Assembly (NCBI RefSeq): GCF_003111685.1
Contig: NZ_CP022190.1
Coordinates: 62,001 to 126,000 of the forward strand
DNA length: 64,000 bases
Reading direction: 5' to 3'
DNA from: Alloyangia pacifica
GTDB lineage: Bacteria > Pseudomonadota > Alphaproteobacteria > Rhodobacterales > Rhodobacteraceae
Positions 35,689 through 43,803 of the stretch are shown here, one piece after another. A model generated the notes under the pieces. The model worked only from the letters and a program-made list of their open reading frames with translations. It was not told the DNA's origin and ran no database searches. The stretch's first letter is position 1. Each line of letters opens with the position of its first letter. A program made the position numbers and the translations under genes.

Positions 35689-37181
35689 CCCTTCTGAGCG
35701 CAAAGGACATCTGCATCCACGACGGCGGCACGCAGCTTGTCGAGCCGCTGTCGATCACGCTGGAGCCGGGGGTGCCGCTGGTGATCCTCGGCGAGACCGG
35801 CTCGGGCAAGAGCCTGTTTGCGCAGGCAATCATGGGCACGCTGCCCGAGAGCCTCTCGGCGCGGGGCGAGGTCGACATCGGTGGGCGACGGATCAGCGCC
35901 GCGCGGCCGCGCGAGTTCCGCGGCCTCTGGGGGCGGCAGATCGCGGTGCTGCCGCAGGAGCCGTGGCTGTCGCTGGACCCGTTAATGCCCGCCGCGCGGC
36001 AGGTCGCCGAGGCGCATCAACTGGTGCGCGGCCTGAGCCCCGCCGAGGCTCGCACCCGCGCCGGTGACGATCTGGCAGCGCTGGGGCTTCAGGGTGCCGG
36101 AGCAAAACTGCCACATGAACTCTCCGGCGGCATGGCGCAGCGTGTCGCCATCGCCGCGGCGCGGGCCGGGGGTGCGCAGATCGTCATCGCCGATGAGCCG
36201 ACCAAGGGGCTTGATGCCGCGCGCCGCGACGATGTGGCCGAGATGCTGATGGCGGAGGTGGGCAGCGGCGGCGGGCTGATCGTCATTACCCACGATCTTG
36301 CGCTGGCGCGGCGGGTCGGCGGTCAGATCGTCGTATTGCGCAAGGGCCGCGTGGTCGAGTCCGGCCCCACCGCCGATGTCCTTGCCGCGCCAACCTCCGA
36401 CTACACCGCCCGGCTGATCGCGGCAGACCCCGAGACATGGCAAAAGCGCGCGCCCGCGCCCGCGGGCAGCAGCGTGGTGCGAACCGCGGGGCTCGCCGCG
36501 ACTCGCGGCGACCGAGAGCTTTTCCGTGATGTGTCGCTGGATATCGCCGCGGGGCAGATCTTCGGGATCACCGGGCCCTCGGGCTGTGGGAAATCGACGC
36601 TGGGGGATGTGCTGCTCGGGCTGCACCGCCCCTCCGCCGGGCGCGTCACCCGCACGGCATCGCGGGCGAGCGCCTACCAGAAGCTGTATCAGGATCCCGT
36701 CGCGGCCTTTCCGCGGCACCAGAGCCTTCAGCGCACGCTGAGCGATGTGGCGCGGCTGCATGGGCAGGACCCGCGGCAGATCGAGCACCACATGGAGCGC
36801 CTCGGCCTTGCCCCGGTGCTGCTGGGTCGCAAGCCGAGCGAGGTTTCGGGCGGGGAGTTGCAGCGACTGGCGATCCTGCGCCTGCTGCTGGTGCGCCCGG
36901 CCTTCATCTTTGCCGATGAGCCGACCTCGCGTCTTGATCCGATCACCCAGGCAGAGGTCATCGGCCTGCTTGTGGACACCGCCGAACGCGACGGCTGCGC
37001 CATCATGCTGGTCAGCCACGATCCGGCGCTGGTGGCAAAGACCGCCGACCGGGGGCTTTCGCTTCACTGCCCGGCCGGGATGCAGGGCGACCCCGATACG
37101 CCGGGCCGATGGGAGCATGGCAACTTGACAAAGCACGGCGCCGCCCCGAGGTTCGCCGCGAACGGTTCCCATCCGGGATGA
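35685..37181 (+). CDS. Fused double ABC ATPase (second nickel/peptide-type system)
   Basis: One 498-residue chain carries both nucleotide-binding domains. Domain 1 (about 1-240) has GETGSGKSLFAQAI, LSGGMAQRVAIAAA and IVIADEPTKGLDA. Domain 2 (about 265-470) has GPSGCGKSTLGDVL, VSGGELQRLAILRL and FIFADEPTSRLDP. The last roughly 20 residues (after GRWEHGN) look non-conserved. Their codons run into the downstream cobalamin riboswitch, with the stop inside its first conserved hairpin. The original stop may have been lost, or the riboswitch arrived next to the gene. Confidence 0.88.
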   Translation: MTLLSAKDICIHDGGTQLVEPLSITLEPGVPLVILGETGSGKSLFAQAIMGTLPESLSARGEVDIGGRRISAARPREFRGLWGRQIAVLPQEPWLSLDPLMPAARQVAEAHQLVRGLSPAEARTRAGDDLAALGLQGAGAKLPHELSGGMAQRVAIAAARAGGAQIVIADEPTKGLDAARRDDVAEMLMAEVGSGGGLIVITHDLALARRVGGQIVVLRKGRVVESGPTADVLAAPTSDYTARLIAADPETWQKRAPAPAGSSVVRTAGLAATRGDRELFRDVSLDIAAGQIFGITGPSGCGKSTLGDVLLGLHRPSAGRVTRTASRASAYQKLYQDPVAAFPRHQSLQRTLSDVARLHGQDPRQIEHHMERLGLAPVLLGRKPSEVSGGELQRLAILRLLLVRPAFIFADEPTSRLDPITQAEVIGLLVDTAERDGCAIMLVSHDPALVAKTADRGLSLHCPAGMQGDPDTPGRWEHGNLTKHGAAPRFAANGSHPG

Positions 37182-37345
37182 AAAGGGAACCCGGTGACGC
37201 GGCCTTGGGCCGCGGACTCCGGGACTGCCCCCGCAACTGTAAGCGTCCGTTCCGAGCCACCCGCCCTTACCGGGCGAAGCCACTGGGCCAAATGGCGCGG
37301 GAAGGCGGTTTCGGGACCATGGCCGCAAGTCAGGAGACCTGCCGT
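37158..37345 (+). promoter_or_regulatory. Cobalamin (B12) riboswitch
   Basis: Conserved elements occur in order. The P2-like hairpin is GGTTCCC...GGGAACCCGGTG (37,164-37,196). Next come GGACTGCCCCCGCAACTGTA (37,233 onward), the GAGCC and GCCACTGGGCC segments, GCGGGAAGGC, and the 3' end CCGCAAGTCAGGAGACCTGC. It lies upstream of btuF, so B12 binding should switch off the importer. The 5' end overlaps the preceding ATPase gene. Exact 5' boundary estimated. Confidence 0.95.
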
Positions 37346-37349
37346 TCCG

Positions 37350-37370
37350 GCCCCGCGATCCCGCGGGGGC
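37350..37370 (+). terminator. Hairpin in the B12 riboswitch expression platform
   Basis: GCCCCGCG and CGCGGGGGC can pair around a four-base loop, between the aptamer and the btuF ribosome-binding site (AAGGA at about 37,405). It may mediate transcription termination or occlude initiation; the mechanism is inferred. Confidence 0.45.
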
Positions 37371-37416
37371 GTCACCTGCGCAACCGACCGGACGGGGTGT
37401 CCGGGAAAGGATACGG

Positions 37417-38457
37417 ATGTTTCTTACAACCTCGGGCCGCCTCCGCGGCCTTGCGCTGCTGTGCTGCGCCTTGCTGCCCATTCCTGAAACGACATTTGCA
37501 GAATCGACCGACTACCCGTTGCAGATCCCCAACTGCGACCGTGTGACGACCTATGCCAAGCCGCCCGAGCGCGTGGTCTCGATCGGCCAAGGCACGACGG
37601 AGATTTTGCTCTCGCTCGGCCTCGCCGAGCATATCGTCGGGACCGCCATCTGGCTCGCGCCGCTGCCAGCGCCGCTGGCCTACGCGGGGCAAGCCGTGCC
37701 GCGCATCGCCGACAACTCGCCCGGTTTCGAGGCCGTGCTGAAGACCCGCCCCGATTTCGTCGCGGCGCAGTGGATCAACGACATCGCCCCGGATCAGGCC
37801 CGGGTTGGCACCTTCGCGCAGTTCGACGATTTCGGCATCAGCACCTATGTCTCGCCTGCGGAATGCGCCAAGAGCGACTTCAGTGCCGGCAGCGGCGACG
37901 GCGTCCGCGCGCAGGCCTGGAGCGACGATCTGCTGAACCGCGAGATCACCGAACTGGCCCAGATCTTCGGCGTGCCGGCGCGGGGGGCTGACCTGGTTGC
38001 TGCCAATGCCGCCCGGATCGAGGCGGCCACGGCGGGTGCGGCAGCGCTGCAGGCAAGGGACGTCTCGGTGCTCTACTGGTTCTCGTCGCCCGAGATCGCC
38101 GGCGAAGCCTATGTGGCCGGGCGGTTCGGGGCGCCGGCATGGATTTCCGAAGCTCTGGGGGTGCGCAACGTGATCACCTCGGACGAGGAATGGCCGCTGG
38201 TTGGCTGGGAGACGATTTCAGAGCTCGATCCGGATGTGATCGTGCTTGGCACCATGGAGCGGCGCAACCTCCCCGGCGACGACGTGGCGGCGAAACGCGC
38301 GTTTCTGGAAAGCGATCCGGTTGCCAGCCAGCTGCGCGCAGTGCGTGCGGGACATCTGATCGAGATGCCCGCGCATTCGATGAACCCGACGCTTCGGGCC
38401 GTCGACGGGGTCGAGGTCCTTTCGACGGGCCTGAAAGACATCGGTCTTACGCGGTGA
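37417..38457 (+). CDS. btuF: Vitamin B12-type ABC transporter substrate-binding protein BtuF
   Basis: A 346-residue periplasmic-binding protein of the helical-backbone (cluster A, PF01497) type with a signal peptide (cut after TFA). Family features include PERVVSIGQGTTEILLSLGL and DFVAAQWINDI. The upstream cobalamin riboswitch identifies the cargo as corrinoid. A siderophore-type binder would look similar, so the assignment rests on the riboswitch. AAGGA lies about ten bases before the ATG. Confidence 0.87.
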   Translation: MFLTTSGRLRGLALLCCALLPIPETTFAESTDYPLQIPNCDRVTTYAKPPERVVSIGQGTTEILLSLGLAEHIVGTAIWLAPLPAPLAYAGQAVPRIADNSPGFEAVLKTRPDFVAAQWINDIAPDQARVGTFAQFDDFGISTYVSPAECAKSDFSAGSGDGVRAQAWSDDLLNREITELAQIFGVPARGADLVAANAARIEAATAGAAALQARDVSVLYWFSSPEIAGEAYVAGRFGAPAWISEALGVRNVITSDEEWPLVGWETISELDPDVIVLGTMERRNLPGDDVAAKRAFLESDPVASQLRAVRAGHLIEMPAHSMNPTLRAVDGVEVLSTGLKDIGLTR

Positions 38458-39497
38458 GCGTTTCGCGCCGGACCCGCTCCGGCCCTCTGACGGGGCTGGG
38501 GTCCTTCGTGCTTGCCGGTGGCGTCGCCCTCACCCTCGCGACCTGCTGCGCGGTTCTCTTCGGCGAGATCAGCGTGACCCCGCGCGAGGCCCTGTCTACG
38601 CTGGCCAACCGACTCTTCGGGCTCGACCTTGCGGTCGATCCGATCCGCGACGGGATCGTCTGGCACTACCGGCTGAGCCGGGCGGTGGTCGCCATGTGCG
38701 CCGGAGCCTCCCTGGCGATCTGCGGCGTGGTGCTGCAGGCGCTGCTGCGCAACCCGCTCGCCGAACCCTACCTGCTGGGGATTTCGGCCGGCGCTTCGAC
38801 CGGCGCGGTGCTGGTCATCGTACTCGCGCTCGGTGCCGGGGCCGTCACGGTTTCGGCAGGGGCCATGGCGGGGGCGCTCCTCGCCTTCGGCTTTGTGGCG
38901 GTGCTGTCTTTCGGCGCGGGCCGCGGTGCCGAGAGGGTCATCCTTGCCGGCATCGCCGGCTCGCAGCTGTTCAATGCCGCCACCTCCTTCATCGTCACCT
39001 CCTCGGCCAGCGCCGAGCAGACCCGTGGCATCATGTTCTGGCTGCTTGGCAGCCTTGGCGGTGTGCGCTGGCCAGATGCCGGCCTGGCCCTGCCCGTGTT
39101 GCTCGTGGGGCTGTCTGTCTGCCTCTACCGGGCGCGGGCGCTCGATGCCTTCGCCTTCGGCGAGGATGCGGCGGCCTCGCTCGGGGTTGATGTCGCGCGT
39201 GTGCGCGTCGAGCTTCTGGGACTTACCGCGCTGCTCACTGCCTGCGTTGTCAGCATCGTCGGGGCCGTGGGCTTCGTCGGGCTGGTCATCCCGCATGCGA
39301 CCCGCTTCTTCGTTGGTCCGGCGCACGGGCGGCTCATCCTCGGCTCGGCCCTTGCGGGCGCGGCCTTCATGGTGTTGGCTGACGTGCTGTCGCGCCTCGT
39401 GCTGCCGGGACAGGTCTTGCCGATCGGGGTGATCACGGCGCTCTTCGGCGCCCCGGCCTTTGCCGTCCTGCTGTGGCGTTCGCGGGGACGACAGTGA
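38454..39497 (+). CDS. btuC: Vitamin B12-type ABC transporter permease BtuC (FecCD family)
   Basis: A 347-residue permease with about ten membrane segments. FecCD hallmarks are RLSRAVVAMCAGASLAICGV, LLRNPLAEPYLLGISAGAST, and GFVGLVIPHATRFFVGP before the final helices. The GTG start overlaps the btuF stop as GTGA; an open frame back to 38139 lies inside btuF and is rejected. Confidence 0.9.
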   Translation: MSVSRRTRSGPLTGLGSFVLAGGVALTLATCCAVLFGEISVTPREALSTLANRLFGLDLAVDPIRDGIVWHYRLSRAVVAMCAGASLAICGVVLQALLRNPLAEPYLLGISAGASTGAVLVIVLALGAGAVTVSAGAMAGALLAFGFVAVLSFGAGRGAERVILAGIAGSQLFNAATSFIVTSSASAEQTRGIMFWLLGSLGGVRWPDAGLALPVLLVGLSVCLYRARALDAFAFGEDAAASLGVDVARVRVELLGLTALLTACVVSIVGAVGFVGLVIPHATRFFVGPAHGRLILGSALAGAAFMVLADVLSRLVLPGQVLPIGVITALFGAPAFAVLLWRSRGRQ

Positions 39498-40246
39498 GCC
39501 TTCGGAGCGAAAATATCTCTTGGTCTTCAGGTGGCGCGACAATCGTCAAGGCCGTGACCCTGCGCGTGCCCGACCAAGGTGTCCTCGGCCTGGTGGGGCC
39601 TAACGGCTCGGGCAAATCGAGCCTGCTGCGCCTGCTGGCCGGGGTCCGCCGCGGCAGCGGCGGCGCGGTCCTCGTCGACCAGCGGCCAATCGAGAAGATA
39701 CGTCGTTCCGAGATCGCGCGGCGGCTTGCGCTGGTAGAGCAGCACGCGACGACCGATGTCGGGCTGACCGCGCGCGACGTTGTCGCCCTTGGCAGGCTGC
39801 CACACCGAGGCGCGTTGGGCCCCTGGAGCGCGCGCGACGAAGAGATCGTGCTGGATGCGTTGGAGCGAACCGGCATGACGCGCAACGCGGAGCAGTCCTG
39901 GGCCACGCTGTCCGGCGGAGAGCGCCAGCGCATCCAGATCGCCAGGGCGCTGGCACAGCAGCCGCGCGAGCTGCTCATGGACGAGCCGACCAACCATCTC
40001 GACATCCGGCATCAGCTTGACCTGATGCGCCTGCTGCCCGAACTGGGCACGCGGGTCGTCGTCGCACTGCACGATCTGAACCAGGCGATGGCATTCTGCG
40101 AGGAGGTCGCCGTGATGAGCGCGGGGCGCTTGGTCGCGCAGGGACGACCTGCAGAGGTGCTGACGGCGGGCCTGATCCGCGAGATTTTCGGGGTCGAGGC
40201 GGTGATCGACTGCGGTCCGACTGGCCCGAGGGTTTCCTTCTTCTGA
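39494..40246 (+). CDS. btuD: Vitamin B12-type ABC transporter ATP-binding protein BtuD
   Basis: A 250-residue ABC ATPase with GPNGSGKSSLLRLLAGV, LSGGERQRIQIARAL and LLMDEPTNHLDIRHQ. The GTG start overlaps the btuC stop (GTGA), the same coupling as btuF-btuC. Last gene of btuFCD. Downstream DNA is degenerate. Confidence 0.9.
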   Translation: MSLRSENISWSSGGATIVKAVTLRVPDQGVLGLVGPNGSGKSSLLRLLAGVRRGSGGAVLVDQRPIEKIRRSEIARRLALVEQHATTDVGLTARDVVALGRLPHRGALGPWSARDEEIVLDALERTGMTRNAEQSWATLSGGERQRIQIARALAQQPRELLMDEPTNHLDIRHQLDLMRLLPELGTRVVVALHDLNQAMAFCEEVAVMSAGRLVAQGRPAEVLTAGLIREIFGVEAVIDCGPTGPRVSFF

Positions 40247-40287
40247 GCGGGGCCGCGCGGTGTTTTCGGAGGCTTCGCGGTTGCAGT

Positions 40288-40487
40288 TCAATCAACAGGG
40301 CCCGGTTGCCGGCAGAACGAGCCTCCCTCACGGACCGAACGTGAGCGCCGCTCCAGTGCTGCAGAGTTCGACTCGACCATAGGCAGGCCGACCAGTGGGA
40401 AGAACACCCCCGCCGCCACGGCCATCAGCAGCAGCGTGCGCGGAATGCGCCAGTCGGTTGGCACCTGCGGCACGCCGAGCGCACCGG
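40288..40487 (-). pseudogene. Membrane-protein C-terminal fragment fused to the sulfatase remnant
   Basis: The frame reads VPTDWRIPRTLLLMAVAAGV then FFPLVGLPMV before losing any pattern. This resembles the final transmembrane part of a larger membrane protein, possibly PepSY-associated, which I cannot confirm. It begins where the sulfatase similarity stops, in another frame, so a deletion probably joined two genes. Confidence 0.35.
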
Positions 40488-40489
40488 AA

Positions 40490-40784
40490 GGTCCATTTCG
40501 GCCGTTGGCGCGCCCACCGCAATGCCGCCGCCATAGGAGCCGGGATCGCCCCGGCCCATGTCATCTACGAGCAGCAGCAGGATGTTCGGCGTCCCACCGG
40601 TCTTCTCCGCGAGCGCCGCGAGCTTCTCGGCTGCTTCCGCTTCCTGCTCGGGCCGCGGAATATGAGGTTCGAGATAGGGTTCGGTCTGAACCGTCAGACT
40701 AAAAGCATTGCCCACCTCCTGCGCCGCGAGCGGCATGGCCTATAGGGCCAGCACCGAAGCGAGGGACAATACGCGCTGGTGCAC
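40490..40784 (-). pseudogene. Arylsulfatase N-terminal remnant
   Basis: From a GTG at 40784 with GGAGG upstream, the frame gives a signal-like VHQRVLSLASVLAL, then an in-frame TAG (40,740-40,742), then AMPLAAQE. It continues to TPNILLLLVDDMGRGDPGSY and GGGIAVGAPTAEMD. The last part is the N-terminal sulfatase signature, with the metal-binding DD. The active-site Cys/Ser region and everything after are missing. It is dead both by nonsense and by truncation. Confidence 0.72.
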
Positions 40785-41237
40785 GTCGCACCTCCTCGAA
40801 CCTGAAAAAATGAATTCTATTGTCCAGCCATTGATAGCACGCTCGCGTGAGGCTTGATCGACTGAGAGCCGAGATAAGCGACGATCACACGGCATTGGCG
40901 CAATCTCGCCGAACCTGTGGTCTGAACTCCGCGTAATGCACGCGCCAGACGGTACCGTGCGTAGTCCAGTGCGATCCCGTGAGCCACACAAGAGTGTCCT
41001 GTTTGTCCGCACTGTGGTCGCTACTCCGAAGGAGTTCGCTGCGCGGCGCATGAACGACAGGATCCGTTGCTTCGATGCGGCATGAAAATCTGCCGCACCG
41101 CAACAGAGAGCCTTCTCCGAGCGCGCGCAGCAAGAATTTGACACTTCCGCAATGGGCTCGGGGGGGGGGGGGCGGGTCCTCCCGGTTCTGGCAAGCAGGC
41201 GCGCGTGAGCCGGAGCTGCAACGACACCCACGGGTCT
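40785..41237. other. Non-coding stretch with a G13 tract
   Basis: No gene is recognisable in about 450 bp. It contains an uninterrupted run of 13 G (41,160-41,172). Open frames across it do not resemble any family. Confidence 0.55.
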
Positions 41238-41936
41238 TCACCAAGGTACCGGGTTGCCGGCCCAGTCGAAGAACTGTCCGGTTTGCCGCGGCTCGAGGCC
41301 GGCCAGCACGCCGAGAAGATTGCCTGCGGCCTGGGTGGGCGTGACCTTGCGATGGGCCGGGTAGTCGCGGGTGAATTCCGTGGCGACGGTGCCGGGATGA
41401 AGGGCAACGACGACGGCACCGGGATGGGTGCGGGCAATCTCGATCGCGGCGGTGTGGACGATCTGGTTGGCGGCAGCCTTCGAGGCGCGGTAGCTGTACC
41501 AGCCGCCCAGGCGGTTGTCGCCGATGGAGCCGACCCGAGCGGTCAGGACCCCGACAACCGACCGACCATTCCGGGGCAGAAGCCGGGGAGCGTGCCTGAG
41601 GACGAGTGCCGGTCCGATGGCGTTCGCCGCCATGACCTCGGCCATCCTGGAGGCGTCGATCTCGGCCAGGGATTTCTCTGGCCTGGCCTCTTCCGGCGCC
41701 AGCACTCCGCTCGCGACGAGGATCATCTCGAATGGACCAGACAGTGCCTCCAGTCGAGCGGTCACGGAGGCAGGGTCGGCAAAATCGATGCCGTCAACGG
41801 ATCAGGAAAGACCGGTGACCTCGGCTCCACGCTCGGCAAGTGCTGCGCAAAGCGCAGCTCCGATGCCCCCTGAAGCGCCAATGACAAGAGCGCGCCTGTG
41901 CAACGGGGTGTCATCTTTCGAGCCGGACAAGTTCAA
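41238..41936 (-). pseudogene. SDR-family oxidoreductase with in-frame TGA
   Basis: A continuous reverse frame gives the Rossmann nucleotide motif ALVIGASGGIGAALCAALAE, then VTGLS, a TGA at 41,804-41,802, then SVDGIDFADPASVTARLEAL. The rest of a short-chain dehydrogenase follows: YSYRASKAAANQ with the catalytic YxxxK, and VVALHPGTVATEFTRDY. The single nonsense codon separates the cofactor site from the catalytic part. The intact C-terminal part alone starts at 41,765 (GTG). The 5' end is uncertain; TTG codons near 41,936 or 41,918 could be the start. Confidence 0.75.
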
Positions 41937-42551
41937 ACCGTTCTCCTACCCAGGGATTTCCGTACATGCTGGAGACACGAGGTAGGCTGGCCCCGCCGCA
42001 TGCACAGGGGCTGGCCGCCGCAATGACTTTGCAAGAGATTTCATGCGTTCCGAGGGATCTCCTGGGCTGGACCAATGCGCCAACCCGTTGTCTGTTCGCG
42101 CCATAAACTGTGGTGACGCGCATCCTGTGGGTCTGCAGTCAGCCCTAACTTTCCCTTCGCCCCGAGAGCATGGGGCGGCAGTGGTGCGGCCCTTCCTGCT
42201 GTTGATTATTCGTTCGACGCAATCGCATCATAGCGAAAGACCCGCTGCCGCGCCAAACGAAGCTCAGCTGCGGACCGCAGAAGCGGTCCTTCGATGCTTG
42301 TCCGCCGGAAAAATCCGAGCTCGCGCAGTCCAACCTCTAAGGCCGGGGGCGCGGGAGGGACCGAGACGGAAGCGACGCTTGACCGAGGCTGAGGGCGCCA
42401 CGTGCGTGGGTGCCGTCGAAACAGAATGACGAGCCCCGAGACTTTCCTGTACTATCGGTTTCGGAAATTGGTCCTCTTTTGAGTGAACGCGCCGGGTCGA
42501 TGGTTGCCATCATCATCTGGGTTCGGTGCCTCATGAGGAGACTCCATTTTG
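41937..42551. other. Intergenic region upstream of the RND genes
   Basis: About 600 bp with no recognisable gene on either strand and mixed base composition. It may carry the promoter of the RND operon near 42,440-42,540, where the sequence becomes less GC-rich. No regulator gene accompanies the pump. Confidence 0.45.
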
Positions 42552-43799
42552 ATGAAGACCGTTTTGCTCTTTGCAGTCTTTGCCACGATTGGCGCGGGAA
42601 TTTCCGACGGAGCCATGGCGCAGGAGAGCCATGCACGCCCCGCGAAGGTCACCGTGGCACAGGAAACAGCGGCGGAAGTGTCGCTGTCCTATCCCGCGCT
42701 CGTCCTGCCGTCACGGGAGGTCGAATTGTCCTTCAGAGTTTCCGGGCAGGTGATCGCGCTTCCGGTGCGCGCGATGTCGCAGGTTTTCGAGGGGGATACG
42801 ATTGCCCAGATCCAGACTCGGGATTTCGATAGCCAGCTGAGCCAGTTGCAGAGCCAGAAGGCGCAGGCGCAAGCCGAGCTCGACGCGTTGAAGTCCGGGG
42901 CACGGGTCGAAGAGATCGCCGCGCTGGAGGCCGCAGTGGACTCCGCTCGGGCCCAGGTCGATGCCGCAAACAACGTGCTGAACCGGACCCGCGAGCTTCA
43001 AGAGCGCGGGGTCGCAACGCGTGCCCAACTGGAAGCGGCGTAGGCCGAGGCGCGCGTGGCCGAAGCCAGCTTGAAGTCGCAGCAGGAGTCGCTTCGGATC
43101 GGAGAGGTTGGCGGGCGGCCCGAGGAAATCGCTGCGGCAGAGGCCACGCTGCGGGGCATCAATGTGCAGATCGAGACCGCGCAAGACAAGATCGACGATG
43201 CAACGCTCAGGGCGCCTTTCGACGGGATCGTCGCCCGGCGGGACATCGACAACTTTGCCAATGTGCAGGCGGGGCAGCCGATCGTGCTGCTCCAGAATCT
43301 CGGCGTCGTTCACCTCGCGTTCGATATCCCCGGCCCCGATGTGAAGATTTTGACGGCGCGCCGCGATGGAGCGGGCGGAAGTATCGCCACGTTCGACGCC
43401 CTCCCGGGACAGGAATTTCCCGCGGAGCTGGTCGAATTTTCGGTTCAGGCGGACAGCGCGACGCAGACCTACCGCGGACGCGCCGCCGTCTCGGTGCCCG
43501 AAGACGCGCTCATCCTGCCCGGCATGGTGGCCAATATCCGCGCCACAATCGGGGGAGCGCGCGAAGAGGTAACGATCCCGCTGACTGCCGTCGCCGCGGC
43601 GCCGAACGGCGATCCGCTCGTCTGGCTGGTGGATGACGCGGGCAAGGTCTCGCGACGGGCCGTGACCCTAGGGGCAGCCAGCGGCGGGGATGTGGTGGTA
43701 ACCGAGGGGCTCTTGGGCGGCGAGCGCGTGGTGTCGGCGGGCGTGGGCGACGTCGTTGAGGGAATGACGGTCCGCCCGATCACCCAAGTTGGGAACTAG
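42552..43799 (+). pseudogene. RND efflux periplasmic adaptor (HlyD/AcrA family), interrupted by TAG
   Basis: A membrane-fusion protein with a signal peptide (cut after AMA), a lipoyl/barrel-sandwich region (ELSFRVSGQVIALPVRAM), a coiled-coil hairpin (about residues 90-200), and beta-barrel and membrane-proximal domains (ATLRAPFDGIVARRDIDNF). Codon 164 is TAG (43,041-43,043), between RAQLEAA and AEARVAEASL, in the coiled coil where Gln is common. The frame continues without shift for the remaining 252 codons. One substitution would restore it. Confidence 0.82.
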
Positions 43800-43803
43800 G
43801 GCC

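Noticed and set aside
40740..41231. 163-codon minus-strand open frame
   Set aside because: Only its last 14 codons make sense, as the sulfatase signal peptide from the GTG at 40,784; the rest is low-complexity and crosses the G13 tract.
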